This document shows, one piece after another, positions 36,797 through 48,924 of a DNA stretch of 64,000 bases. Source of the DNA: Proteromonas lacertae (taxonomy: Eukaryota > Sar > Bigyra > Opalinata > Proteromonadidae); the NCBI GenBank assembly GCA_002245135.1, contig NGBS01000306.1, positions 44,256 to 108,255 of the forward strand. The letters are read 5' to 3'. The notes under the pieces were generated by a model, which was given only the letters and a program-made list of their open reading frames with translations, made no database searches and was not told where the DNA came from. Made by a program: the position numbers and the translations under genes. Every line of letters begins with the position of its first letter. The first letter of the stretch is position 1.

Positions 36797-37975
36797 ATGC
36801 GTTGCACGTCAATATTATGTTGTATTATACTAGCATTGTCAGCATACATCGTTGTCTCAATCAAGTATTTAAGCATAATAACAGTCTTACATAAAGAAGT
36901 TCCTCCATTTGATCCTCTAGATCCAAAAATAAACGATGATAAACTAGATAATCACCCTAATTTAAGAGTTTCAGCTGCTATACAACCAACTACATCAGTA
37001 TCTGTAGTAAAAAATATAATTCATATGCCAACATTAAAGCCCGGTAAAGTTATGGAAGCATTACCGACAAATTTCAGAGATATGGTAGCTGATCTAGGTT
37101 TACCCAAAAAATTTCCACAATCCTTAGTGACTCCAGATCCTTTATCATTTATATTAGTTTGCTCAGTTTTCCCTTGTAACAAACTAACAATAAAACATAC
37201 AAAAACGGCTATAATCATCAGAGCAAAATATCCAACAAAATCGCAGATATTGCGGTATGCTGATTGGTTTTCTACTGTTCAAGATGACTACGATTTCTAT
37301 ATCATGTTGGATGAGCCACTAGTGAGGCAATATACCGATATTCCTAATTTTATTTATATAAATTATACTATGGTTATGAATACATACCCAGAAATAGTGA
37401 ATTTGAGAAAGAGAGGTAATTGTAAGCATAGAAAATTCCCGGATTATTTTTTCTATATGTGGGTATCACATACCGAATCAATATTAATATGGTACAATCA
37501 GTTGCAGTATAAGTATGATTATTTGTGGATATTAGAACAGGACCTTGGATATAGTGGTAAAATAGGCGATTTCCTTAGAATATTTGATGATCAATCATAT
37601 GATCTTATTGCTGATAAAGTATTGTGTTCACCAAAGAAATATGCTCATCAATTCTGTAGAACTGAAAAATATGGTGAATTTCGTGCTAAACACAATGTAA
37701 ATAATAGTCTATGTTATTCAGATGAATTTATTCAAAGATGGTCAAAGAAACTGATTGATATTTTGAATGATCAAACAAGGAATGGCTTACATGCTATTTC
37801 TGAAACAAGTGTTGCTGAAGCAGCTATATACAATAAATTATCATACACAACAATACCGTTAGAATATCATGGGATTTATTTTAGATGGAGTAGAAAAATA
37901 GGTCCAATAACGTGGGAGAGAATCAACAATAATCAGACTATGTTGAATAAACTATATCATGCACTTAAGTTTTGA
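36797..37975 (+). CDS. Type II membrane protein, glycosyltransferase-like
   Basis: A single exon of 392 residues. Residues about 5-30 are a hydrophobic anchor after MRC, giving a type II topology typical of Golgi enzymes. The luminal part holds YDFYIMLDEPLV, then YDYLWILEQDLGYSGKIGDF, which resembles the strand-acid-strand motif of GT-A-fold transferases that reads DDD/EDD in many families, and YDLIADKV. Several conserved-looking aromatic and Cys residues follow (FCRTEKYGEF, CYSDEFIQRW). No named GT family could be assigned, and a transferase role is inference. It is divergently transcribed from the calpain-like gene with about 225 bp between starts. Confidence 0.55.
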   Translation: MRCTSILCCIILALSAYIVVSIKYLSIITVLHKEVPPFDPLDPKINDDKLDNHPNLRVSAAIQPTTSVSVVKNIIHMPTLKPGKVMEALPTNFRDMVADLGLPKKFPQSLVTPDPLSFILVCSVFPCNKLTIKHTKTAIIIRAKYPTKSQILRYADWFSTVQDDYDFYIMLDEPLVRQYTDIPNFIYINYTMVMNTYPEIVNLRKRGNCKHRKFPDYFFYMWVSHTESILIWYNQLQYKYDYLWILEQDLGYSGKIGDFLRIFDDQSYDLIADKVLCSPKKYAHQFCRTEKYGEFRAKHNVNNSLCYSDEFIQRWSKKLIDILNDQTRNGLHAISETSVAEAAIYNKLSYTTIPLEYHGIYFRWSRKIGPITWERINNNQTMLNKLYHALKF

Positions 37976-38012
37976 TTTTAATATAAAACAAAAAATTAAA
38001 AGAATTTATAAA

Positions 38013-38513
38013 TTATGTATGTATATCAGTTGTTGTTGTTGTTGTTGTTGTTGTTACTATTTTATCATTTATTTCACTAGTACTATTATCCTCTTTCTTA
38101 ACTTTTTTATCATAATTTGAACGACTTGGAGGAGCTATAAACTTTCCTACTGATCTGTAAATAAATATTTTAAAACTATCACAATCATAACACTTTCCAA
38201 AGTTATTTTTATCTTTACAAATTTTATAATGATAATATAATCTTCGAATTGCTGTGCACCATGGATAATGACAATTCACATCACGACAATGCCTCGCATG
38301 TTGAAGTTGTTGTAATGCATATTCAGTCGCTACTTCTCTAGCAGAAATCCTGCAATCACGACTCACCTTTGGTATATACCTTCTTTTCGGTAGTTGAAAC
38401 TTCTTACCACCGTATCCTGGAGTATAATTCTTAAATGCATGTGAAGATAAAAAATCATAAATTGATATCTCAACATTTATGTTTTCATCATTTGCTGATA
38501 TAGAATTTGTCAT
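38013..38513 (-). CDS. TAZ zinc-finger protein, paralogue A
   Basis: A single exon of 166 residues. A TAZ-type finger lies in the middle: LQQLQHARHCRDVNCHYPWC, then LYYHYKICKDK and CYDCDSFKIFIY, giving the repeated H-x3-C...C pattern that binds zinc in CBP/p300. The N-terminal part carries YGGKKFQLPKRRYIPKVSRD, shared with the neighbour. The tail ends in a run of nine threonines from a TTG/GTT repeat. TAZ domains bind activation domains of transcription factors; no acetyltransferase or KIX domain is attached, so the role is open. It is tandem with the gene at 38839. Confidence 0.75.
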   Translation of the reverse strand: MTNSISANDENINVEISIYDFLSSHAFKNYTPGYGGKKFQLPKRRYIPKVSRDCRISAREVATEYALQQLQHARHCRDVNCHYPWCTAIRRLYYHYKICKDKNNFGKCYDCDSFKIFIYRSVGKFIAPPSRSNYDKKVKKEDNSTSEINDKIVTTTTTTTTTDIHT

Positions 38514-38838
38514 TTTTATTGCAATTATATAATGGATATGTTGAATTATTAATCGTAAGTTTCAAAATTATACTGGAAATTGTTGTGTATTTTTTTCAAA
38601 ATAACAGAATTCGGGTGTTCTATTATTTTATCTTTCTTATTCACAACTAATATATACTATTAAACTGTTAACTCGGAGCTAATACATTGTATTACATTTT
38701 ATATTATCTTATGGTTGATTATTCATCACATACAACAAATCAACATTGAAATTGTCAATACTTATTTTTTGTTAAATAACTCTTTAACATTTTGATTTTT
38801 ATATATTTAACTCACTACCCCAAAATAAAACATATAAA
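38514..38838. other. Spacer between TAZ paralogues
   Basis: AT-rich spacer upstream of TAZ paralogue A and downstream of paralogue B. No additional feature seen. Confidence 0.5.
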
Positions 38839-39381
38839 TTACGTATGTACAGTAGTTGTGGCACTTGCATTAGTTGTAGTTCTTGCAGTTCTTCTTTGTG
38901 GCACAGATGATATACCACTCCCTCTCAAACGTTCTACACTATTAATATTACCTCGATTATTATTATTGGTATTAGTAGTAGTAGTACTATTAGCATGAGG
39001 TGGTGGAGCAACAAACTTTCCTTGAGATCTTAAAAATAAAACTCTTAAACTATCACATTTATAACACTTTACATTATTTTTTCTTTCTTTACATCCCTTC
39101 CAATGCTCTAATAACGATTTAACTACAGGACACCATTGATAAGGACAATTTTTATCTCGACAATACCTTATATGCCGAACTTGCTGTGACGCAAAGTCTA
39201 TAGCAGCATCCCTAGCACTAATTCTCATATCACGACTCTTCTTTGGTACTTTATTTCTTTTTGGAACTTGGAACATTTTACCTCCGCATCCAGGAGCATA
39301 ATCTTTCAATGAAGTCGTTGAAATTAAATCATCCATGTGTAAATTGATATTTTGATCATTTGCTGGTATGAATTCTGACAT
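38839..39381 (-). CDS. TAZ zinc-finger protein, paralogue B
   Basis: A single exon of 180 residues, same strand and same plan as paralogue A. Shared landmarks are CGGKMFQVPKRNKVPKKSRD, RISARDAA, VRHIRYCRDKNCPYQWC, LLEHWKGCKE, CYKCDSLRVLFLRSQGKFVAPP. The two differ at more than half of the positions, so the tandem duplication is old or the pair evolves fast. The tail is again Thr/Asn/Arg-rich. It probably binds zinc and other proteins as TAZ fingers do; whether it is nuclear is inference. Confidence 0.75.
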   Translation of the reverse strand: MSEFIPANDQNINLHMDDLISTTSLKDYAPGCGGKMFQVPKRNKVPKKSRDMRISARDAAIDFASQQVRHIRYCRDKNCPYQWCPVVKSLLEHWKGCKERKNNVKCYKCDSLRVLFLRSQGKFVAPPPHANSTTTTNTNNNNRGNINSVERLRGSGISSVPQRRTARTTTNASATTTVHT

Positions 39382-39864
39382 GTGTATTACAAATATAAAG
39401 TATGATTATAAAATAATTTATTGTGTATCTAGAATTTAAACTGGAAAAAGGTAAGTTAAAAAAAAACACATTACAATTGTTTTATGTAAATATGATTTAT
39501 GTAAATGTGTTATGATTATTCTCTCAAATAAAATGTGACTATCATGAATTATGTAGATTAAATGAGATTAAATGAAATAAAAGAGTGGTTTTGAAGTAGA
39601 TTTGGTTGTTCTAAATGAGAGAGATTAAATGTGATAAAAATATTGAATAATATGAATTAAAGAATAGCATATATGAAAATTATGTTTTAATTACTCTTTT
39701 CTATAATAACGCTATTAAATTGTCATGCAGCATTATGAAATAGGAATACTGACTAATAGATAGAATAATTGTTGTATTTTAACTGTCAGTTAATGAAAAT
39801 TAATGAATTACTAAATATTTACATTTACATTGTCATAAATTGGTCATTAATTTCATTTTTGAAA
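39382..39864. other. Intergenic, no feature seen
   Basis: Spacer between the divergent TAZ and BTB-SPRY genes. It has several AAATGAGATTAAATG-like phrases near 39559-39640 but no ORF, tRNA or clear repeat array. Confidence 0.4.
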
Positions 39865-41996
39865 ATGAAAGTATGTGATTCATATATTAATAAAAATGGG
39901 TATTTTTGTATTAAATATAATGATAATAGACTTAGCAGACTATTTGTAAGTCACGGTTATGGAGATTTAAGAGTATTAGTAGGAGGAGAAGAAATAATCA
40001 GTTCAAAGGCCGTTTTCATGATATCTAATCCGAAATTAAAAGATCTAATAGAAAATAGTGAGAATGGTCAATCACTAGGATTATTTGATGATTGTAGTAT
40101 AGAAGCATTTTTAGAGTTGGAAAAGTATTACGGTGGAGGATATATGAATATAAACATAAATAATGTTTGTGACATACTATCAATGTGTATTTATTATAAT
40201 GAATACAGAATAATTCCAATTTGTTTGAAGTTTATAAAGAATCATTTGCATGAAGAGATAGTGTGATGAGATTAATGAAAATAATCAATTTATGTGAAGA
40301 TGGTAATGAAGAAATAAAAGAAGTAATGAAAGATATAAATGTGATAATTAATAATTATATAAAGAAGAATGGATATAAACTATTAACTGAAGAATATATA
40401 AATGAACTAGAAGTGAAAGATTTAAGAATGGTTTTAAAAGAAATGAGATATGTAAAGAATAATGAGAATTGGTTATTTAAGATATTGTTTAAGAGATATG
40501 AAAATGATATGAAAAAAGATAAGTTAAACAATGATGAAAGAAGAAAAATAGAAAATGAATTTGTTGAATTAATGACTACAGTGATAGATGTAGATAAAAT
40601 CGAATTAAAAACATTGAAGTATAAAGAAATCAATTTTATAAATAACAAAATGAGTATGTCAAAATGGATTAGGATGAATAAAAAAGAATCTAATAATCAT
40701 TTATATCTTGACTTAGAAATAATAAAAGAGAGAAAAATAGAAGAAATTGTGTATAAATATTACATAGAAGATAGAATAATTTCATTTGAGGAAAGAGATA
40801 TTGAAATATTACAAAAATACAAAATAAAAGAAATAGTTAAGATGCTAGTAAAACATGAAGACATAAAAATGAAAGAGATAGGGATAATGATAATTATTGA
40901 TAGTAATATGTTGATGGAAGAAGTGATGAATGAAGAAGATATGTCTAATACTCTATTATTGTTGTCTAGTGAGTATAAATGTAACAAAAATGAAAGAATA
41001 TATAAATGTTTTTGTTTATTTATTAATGATAAAAATAGTGTATCAACTATAAAGTATTTATGTGGAATTGATTTATTATTTCATATTTTAGATCTTTCTA
41101 CTTTTTTAACTAAAGATTCTAAAGAATTACTAATTGATTATATAAAGAATGAAATTAAGACAGAAAATGAATATAGAAATATGGTTAAAATAATTAATAA
41201 TGAAGAAATAATATCACAATTTATTCACAAAGGCTCATATTTTACATATCCATCTTCAGAAATAAAAATCTATGGATATTTCTCAATATCACCAAAACAT
41301 GATTCATCAATTTGTAAATTTACAATTAATCCATCATTACCATATGGAATATTTTTGGATGTAAAAACAGGTACAATAAGTGGTAAAACAGAAAAAAAAC
41401 TACCTAAAAGAAAATACACAGTTATTTGTGATAGTTTTATAAATAAGATGGAATTTAAATTATCATTTGTTTATGAAGATATTATTTTTTCTGAAGAATA
41501 TAGAAATGATGGTGTAATCATCAGTAATAAAGGGAAAATAATAACAAATCCTCTCAAAGATCATTTTTTCCTTCATTGTTTTATTAATTTAATAATGGAA
41601 GAAGGAATTTATCATATCAAATATAAATTTACTCTAAACAATTCATTGTATAATTCACTAATGTTATCTATTGCATCTGTAATAGGTGGTGGGTATTATT
41701 CAACTGTTAAAAAAAATGCTTGTCGCTATTGGGCAAAAGGTGGTAAAAGTCAAGATATTACTTCAAGATGTCATATTGGAAGAGTTGTTAATTCGAATCC
41801 AAATTTCAATAATCATGGAGATGGTTCAATTTATGAAGTGATTGTTGATATGAATAAAAGAGAATTTTGGATAAGACATAATGATTCATCTGCTGTTTTA
41901 CTTGTTAAAGATTTACCTTCTCCTTTATATCCATGTGCTTTACCTGCTCCATATGGTTCTTCATTAGAATTACTATCTGTTTCTCATTATAAATAA
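39865..41996 (+). CDS. BTB-BACK-like-IgFold-SPRY protein, most intact copy
   Basis: The BTB part starts at the ATG at 39865 and reads GYGDLRVLVGGEEIISSKAV, then CSIEAFLELEKYYGGGYM and VCDILSMCIYYNEYRIIPIC. That frame ends in TGA at 40264-40266, while the homologous continuation (MRLMKIINLC, then Glu/Lys-rich helices) is in another frame from 40263, open to 41996. The shift falls in GTGTG; loss of one GT pair would restore EEIVMRL, which matches DEVLMKL in the copies. After the helical part come the Ig-like domain (CKFTINPSLPYGIFLD, GTISGKTEKK) and the SPRY-like end (YEVIVDMNKREFWIRHNDSSA, LPSPLYPCA). Total about 700 residues. It is the only member without further stops, but it is diverged from the two copies at 24 and 49 kb. 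Function unknown; adaptor in ubiquitination is a family-level guess. Confidence 0.65.
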
Positions 41997-42048
41997 TTAG
42001 TCTTTGCATAAACTATATCAAATTCATTCACTTTATACATAAATAAAT

Positions 42049-42405
42049 GTTATCTATTAAGAAATACAAATCAAACTAATGTAATCATTTATTGTTGGTT
42101 TTATATAATCTAAACAATTACTTTCACTCTGGTAAGCAAATGTATATCTAACACATACATTTTCGTCATCTATATTAATTATTCCATATCCATAATATGT
42201 GTACAATAAAAAAAAGCTTTCTTTGTTATTTGGTCAGGAAGTGGTATTTGAGTAATAGCTTTTTAATCTTCTATTATACTTTTCAATCTTTTGTTTAAAA
42301 CGCATAATAATGAAGACATTGAATAAAATCTTTATTCTTCATCAAAAACAACATTGCCATATCCTTCACTTAACATCACGGTGTGTAATCTTGATAAACA
42401 TATAT
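42049..42405 (-). pseudogene. Decayed gene, unknown, with in-frame TAA codons
   Basis: On the minus strand an ATG near 42380 opens MLSEGYGNVVFDEE, then TAA, then RFYSMSSLLCVLNKRLKSII with a second TAA before KAITQIPLPDQITKKAFFYC. A different frame then reads YGYGIINIDDENVCVRYTFA to a stop at about 42057. The protein-like texture is good, but stops and a frame change show that it is not a normal gene. No family was recognised. Confidence 0.35.
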
Positions 42406-42829
42406 GTGATTAGATACTCATAGTTACTACTTTCTCTTAATCAAAAGATTTGATATTTACATGGTAAATTATCCCAAAACTAGGAAAAGTACATATTGAA
42501 GAAAATATATATTATAATAAAAGAAATGCAAATATTTATAATATACTTTTGATTTTTATACAATGAAGATTGACAATTCTACTCTGAAAGTCTTTTGATT
42601 ATCATAAAAACATATAGATAAAGCTCAATTTGCTAATTAAATTGTTTATTATAGTATTTAAACAGCGAATCAGATGTTTTAATGAGCAAATAATCTAAAT
42701 CAAAATCTAAAGAAATAATAATAGTAAATAAAGGTTTTGCCACAAGAAAACATTTAAAAATACGTGAGCTATGTCAGAGTAGGTCAATTTTTATTTTAGT
42801 AAATTTCTAGAATATTCTGATTTCAAATA

Positions 42830-43165
42830 TGGATAAGTTAATAAAAGGAGAAGCAGAGAATGGTTTTGATTCTTTATATGAAATGTGTAACGTATATCTC
42901 AATAATTAAGATGATGGGAGTGATGAATATGAAACATCAAATCAAAGAGCATGTGACATTATATTAAAGCTAAAAGAATTAAATGAATTATATCATTAAG
43001 AATTAGATGGAATGATCAATTGGGAAGATTAGAAGGTAAGAAAATAGCATGTCAATATTTTCAAAAAGAATTAGAAAAACAATTAAATGAAATAATTCCA
43101 AGTTTAAACAATATGTTCAATGCAAAAAATAATTTATTATTCTTTATCATCTTCTAATCTATAAA
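42830..43165 (+). pseudogene. Decayed gene, coiled-coil-like, with in-frame TAA/TAG codons
   Basis: From the ATG at 42830 the frame reads MDKLIKGEAENGFDSLYEMC, then passes two TAA codons and a TAG while staying protein-like (DGSDEYETSNQRACDIILKL, ELDGMINWED). Another frame overlaps and continues as LGRLEGKKIACQYFQKELEK and ends near 43165. This looks like a helical protein gene that has decayed. The stops all sit where a Gln codon would need one C-to-T change. No family was recognised. Confidence 0.35.
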
Positions 43166-43199
43166 GATAGTATATATTGAATTCAATTCTGAATTAGTA

Positions 43200-43391
43200 T
43201 CAATTAAATATAAATAATGATTTTAATATATCTGAATTTTTTATAGTATTGACATTCAAATTGAATGTATTAACTAAATAAATATAGTTACGGTAGCATA
43301 CCCAGCTATGAGTATCATCATAAGCTATGTAGTAGTTACCTTCCATATATTTTTTAACAGATATATACTCAACACCTATATTTCCAGACAT
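43200..43391 (-). CDS. Small ORF, unknown
   Basis: A 63-codon frame starting with ATG. The product (DTHSWVCYRNYIYLVNTFN in its middle) has no low-complexity bias, but also no recognised family, and it lies among gene remnants. It may be one exon of a longer gene or chance. The interval from 43392 to 43892 beside it holds nothing else that I can see. Confidence 0.25.
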   Translation of the reverse strand: MSGNIGVEYISVKKYMEGNYYIAYDDTHSWVCYRNYIYLVNTFNLNVNTIKNSDILKSLFIFN

Positions 43392-43892
43392 AGAATATCT
43401 ATTTTTATTAAAAATTTATTTATGTATTTCCTATTATTATAAAAAATAAGAAACAACTGCTGAAAGTATTCTTTTGCGCTGATATTTCTATTTAAATAGT
43501 CTGTTTTTAAGTGTAATTAGCCACTTATAACCAAAAAGAAGATAAAAAAAAGTGTGTAATTCTAAAATTATTTGGCTTGATTCTTTTCTAGAATTTTCTA
43601 TTTTCTATTTCTTCAGTTATCTGAAATATGATATAAAAAACAAATAAACACATATTGATTATATTGAATTACTGATTCTTTAATATTAATATTAAAAATA
43701 TAACTATTTAGTTGAGATTAATAAAAACCAAATAATATAAAAACAATAATATCAACTTTAAAATTAAAATAGATTATTTTATACATATGGAGCAAATTGC
43801 CTCTTTTTTCTACTAAGAGTGGAAGTTTTAATAGGATATCTATTTAAAAATATATTAAAATATATAAATTATACACAGATCCTCCTGCTATA

Positions 43893-46800
43893 TTATATGT
43901 TGTAGGATTTGTACTTATATTTCCTATAATCACTAATTGAAATAGAAGTTTTCATATTTCTTGGATTATCAGTTGAGAGTAAATAAGATGAATATAAATT
44001 CGTTGGCTGATAAGTAGATTTGATAGATACATCATAAGGAGATGTTTTCTCTTCCCATTTCATATAATTAGGCATATAATTTGACTTGATGATTGGAGGA
44101 GGTGAAGGTGGAAATTGTGGTGATAAATCTTTTGGTTTGTATGATGATGATGATGATTTATTTGTGTCTAATGAAAACAAATATGGAGAATTGCTGTTTA
44201 TTTTTTGTTGCTCTTTTTCAGCATATTCTAATTTCCATTGATAATAGTCAAACTGACGATGTAATGGTGTGAATCTATTGGCATAAGGTGATGGAGATAA
44301 TCCTTTGTGAATATCATCAAAGATATTAATACTGCTGCTTTTACTTTCATCTTTTACTGGTGTTTGAATATTTGAAATATCCTGTGGTTGTTGTTGTAAT
44401 AATTGTTCATTTTCAATTTTATTGTTTTTATTATTATTAGTGAATCTACTTGTAATCGAGAGAAATATGCTGTAGATAAATGCAATTCTTGTTGATTATC
44501 TCTATTTCTATGTAATTGTGATTTCTGTTGTTGTGATTGTGAAGATAGCAGAGGTTCAATTGTTGATTTGTATAGTTCTGGTGTTAATACAGTTTTTGTA
44601 TTACTATTTTTATCTTTAGTTGGTGTGAAATAACCTTTTTCTTTTTCTTGTGTATGTTGTTGTTGTTGTAATTCACTTTGAGTTGAAGAAGATGTTGTTG
44701 TTAATATTACATTAATTGGTTCAAATAATGATGATACTGGTTTATTCATATTTGGATCATAATAAGTCACCTCTTCTTCATCTATTTCAGTTACTTTTAT
44801 TCCATCTCCTAAGTTATTTATTATTTCTTCTTCATTTGGATTTGAAGTTGATGAAGTAATAGTTTCTGTAGTATTTGTATTTGATTTTTGATTTGGGTTT
44901 TGATATTGTGAAGATTGTGGTTGTGATATTTGATGATTCTTTTGCTCATATTGTTGAAAATGTTGTGATGGCTGAGACTCTACTTGGTTAGTAATAATCA
45001 TCGATTTCTTAGGATATGATAATGCTTCAGGTTTATTATCACAATTAACAATTTCATTAAACTGTTTTGTAAGTGAATGTGATGAAATATTATTGCTATT
45101 ATTGTTATAACTATTCTGTTTAATAGCAATATGATCATTTCTCCCTTTTAATAACATATTTGCACTCCAAGGCCTACTTCTTGGTCTATTAAAATTAATA
45201 TTAATAATATTAGATTCATCTCTTTGTATGATATTATTATTATTATTATTATTATTATTTGGTGAAATTGATGATAATGGTGAAGATGTTGTTGAAGATG
45301 ATTGATTTAATTGATTCTTTATAATGTTATTATTATTGTGGTTATTGGATGGTGATGTTTTGATTGGTTGTGGTGGTGGTGAATCTCTTGATAAATGTCT
45401 AAATTTACCAGTTACAAATTCTCTTTGATATCTTTTCAATTCTCTTCCTGAAAGATTAGGATTTAATAATGTGTCTGTATCTGCTGCTGTTGATTCTATT
45501 ACATGATTATCATCTATATCAATATCGTCTAAACTATCTAACGGAAATCCTTCATCTTCTTCACTTTACATCTTATATTAAAGAACTGTAAAATGTATAA
45601 AATTATTCTTAAAAAATGATATATTTTCACTTGCAGAATCTAGAAATGGCTTTTCATCTGTATCTTGAGGAATTGGAATCTATTTATAATATATAATGAC
45701 AACTATTATTATTATACCATTGCTTTATTTTTTTCTTTTGAATTATTATCAGATATTACAGAGTCAATAAAATCATCCAATGACAATAACTATAACAATA
45801 AATAATGATTAATATAATGTATACTGGAGATGGACTTGAGTATAAATCAACAGGATAATCTTCAAGATGTTCATTTTTACTACATATTTCCAACTGCTCC
45901 ATTATCTCTTCATCATCATTATTATTCTCTTCATACTCTTTTATTAAATGCAAATATGAATATTTATCTTCAGTTATACTGTTAATTATATCCCAAGGTA
46001 ACTATACATAGAATTATAAATTAGTTTATTATATATAAATACATTAAAACAGTGATCTTCATCATTCAATATAATATACATTATAATCTTATATGCAGTT
46101 TCTCTTTCAATTGACATAGTGCTTTGTAATAACATCATTATAATATCATTGATTGATTTATGATATGTTTTATATGGAAATATCATTGTGACATACCAAT
46201 ATAACACATGAAGTGACATTTTATTTAAATTATTCCATGAAGAACAATGTAAGATTACATCTATATATTTATATATTGTGTAAATATCTTGTATCATTAT
46301 TGATCTATTCATAAAACATATATATAATAACTATACTTCATATTTTCACTTAAATTTCTAATTTGAGACATGTTATTAAAATAAAATATTAAATATTTAA
46401 GTGAATATAACAACAAGTGTGGGTTTACTATAACATTATTTGAATTGAAGCATTTATCTAAACATCCTAAGAAGAGATTATGAAATAGATTATAAATAAT
46501 CTCTTTCTATATATCATTACATAGTTATATATAAAATATTATCTATACTTTTTCTTCATTTAATTTCTGTAAATGATATCTACAGCAATATTCAATTAAT
46601 ACACATAATGTGAACATCTGTTCTAATATTTCTCCGTTAATATTATCTAATAATTTGATACAATTTGGTAATATAATAGTCAACTGTTCAGTTATTGTTG
46701 ATTTACATTACAAATTAAAGAAAATATGAGTAATATATTACTTAAATATATATGGAAAAAAAAGATATGATTGAATTGAAAAAGGATTAACATTTTCTAA

Positions 46801-48746
46801 ACACAAACATAAGAATGATATTCTTGTTAATAAATCAGGTTTATTATTCTCACCTTCTTCTTCTTCTTCTTCTTCTTCTTCATTATCTTCTTTATTATTA
46901 TTATTATTATCATTACTAATACAATAATAAATAACAGTATTCAATGAATCAATAACAATTTGTGAATTATTTTCAAATTCTTCAGTCTCAATAATTGAAT
47001 AATCAAATGCATCAACACATGATAGAGTATCTCCATATCTATAAGTAACAAAATCAGTATATTTTGCTGGAATGGGAAATGCATTTAAGGGTAATAGATC
47101 TTGATTCAAATTTGGAGATTCAGTGATACAATGGATTAATACTAATAAAGCATCACGATGCGATAAAGATCTTAAACTATATTTATTAATCAATGCTCTA
47201 ACCAGTGGTTCAATGAAATTTGGTAAAATATATGGATAAATATTACATAATAACAGTTTTAACACTATAAAATATTCATCTTCTCTACTTCTTGTTAGAT
47301 ACGGAATAAATATATCTATTAAATTTAACAATATTTCCTTCAATAAAGGAATGGATGTAGATGAAGTTGTTGAAGATGATGATGATGTAGTTTCATTGGA
47401 TGGTTTGTAATATTTGGGATAATATGATAATATATTGGATAATATGACTAATTCGTGAATAGTAGGAGGATGTTTTAACCACTATTTATTAATATAAAAT
47501 AAATATCTGTTATACTTGTTGTTGTAAATGGTTTATTGTTGGTATTATTATTATTTCACAATACACTGATGATAGTGAAGGCACTAATTGATTAATTATT
47601 CCAATTACATTCAATATATGAATTAGATTCTATAATATAAATATAAACAAATACTTCAGTAATATTAGGATTGTCATTGATGCTATTATATCAATATATA
47701 GATTGTATATATACTTTATTATCAGATTGTTATTATTCACAATATCAATCAAACTACTAAATATTGGATTTAAATAGTCCAACAACTTCGAATTACATTT
47801 ATCAACGGATATATATTCAAATGTAGATTCTATTAACCTACAAATGCTTGACACACTTAAGAATGAATCATTCATGTGTTGAAGGTTATAATATATCATT
47901 ATTCCTTTATTATATCCATTAAATATCTCTTGCAAATTATTATTGTTGTTATTATTCTCTATTATTGATAATATACATTTCTTTGAAGCAGATGACACTT
48001 CTGTTGAAAGATTTTGTGTCTGATATATAAACCCAACAATTAATTCTTTACATATTGGTAAATCTTCTTTTAATCTATTTATTATGAAATATATTGATCT
48101 TAAAAGGATTATTCTACATCTTGTTGGCTTAGAATCGTCTTGTAAAACAGGTAATAATGATTTGTAAAATAGATTCTAATATATATATATATATATATAT
48201 ATACGATTAGTAACTGTGGAGAAATATATGAATATTGTGTATAAATATTATCTAAAGCAGATATTATTAAATCTTCAGGTATTTGAACATTGTTTTGTTC
48301 ATTTGGATATAAATTAAAGAGTATATTTGTTATATCTATTATATTTTCTCCTATAGAACATTCTAATGTTTTTATTAAAAACAATAAAATGTTTATAGAA
48401 GAAAGACGAAGGGAAGGAGTTGTTGAATTGATATTCTTCAAAAGAGCTTGACAAAGAAATGGGAAATTGTTAACTAGAAATGGATAATAACCATCTTCAA
48501 CTGAAGGTTTCAATAATATTGAAGGATCACTTCCATTCATTAACACTTGATAATAACTAATTGAATACAAAGCATTCAGTTTCTCATTTAGCTATTCAGT
48601 AAGGTTAATATTTTACAATATACTTGAGTCATGTGAGATAATCCTTCTGCATTCATTATATTCACTTGTATATTATCCATAAGGGATTTTGAATCGAAAT
48701 TAATATTCTGGTTATCATTAATATCTGCTTTTATTTGTGATTGCAT
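43893..48746 (-). CDS. Large multi-exon helical-repeat-like protein with Asn/Gln-rich tail, unknown
   Basis: At least twelve exons can be chained from the ATG at 48746 through GTA...TAG introns, giving about 1,300 residues. Examples of introns are 48176-48204, an almost pure TA repeat, and a 25-nt one ending near 47635. The first two thirds are leucine/isoleucine-rich helices in pairs (FLCQALLKNINS, IILLRSIYFIINRL, VLKLLLCNIYPYILPNF), like HEAT/ARM-type proteins, though no repeat family could be fixed. An acidic run encoded by a TTC repeat follows at 46855-46880. The last third is Asn/Gln/Ser-rich with SRPWSANMLLKG. Two joints are unsettled: a 66-nt stretch at about 45567-45632 without GT-AG, and the region 44380-44450, where either a 68-nt intron (GTAGAT...ACAG) or a frame change at TCTCTC must be assumed. 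Function unknown. Confidence 0.55.
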
Positions 48747-48924
48747 CTTCTAATACAAAATCAAAATTCAAAATAGCTTGATAGGAATTCAAGCCTACAT
48801 AACAAATAATGATAAATTTGTATTATGTATATGAATTTAAATACCAGTAACCATTAATAGTATATTAATATTAAATTTCATTATAAATAAACAAAGTATC
48901 ACTCTCACTTACTTTTCATCAATT

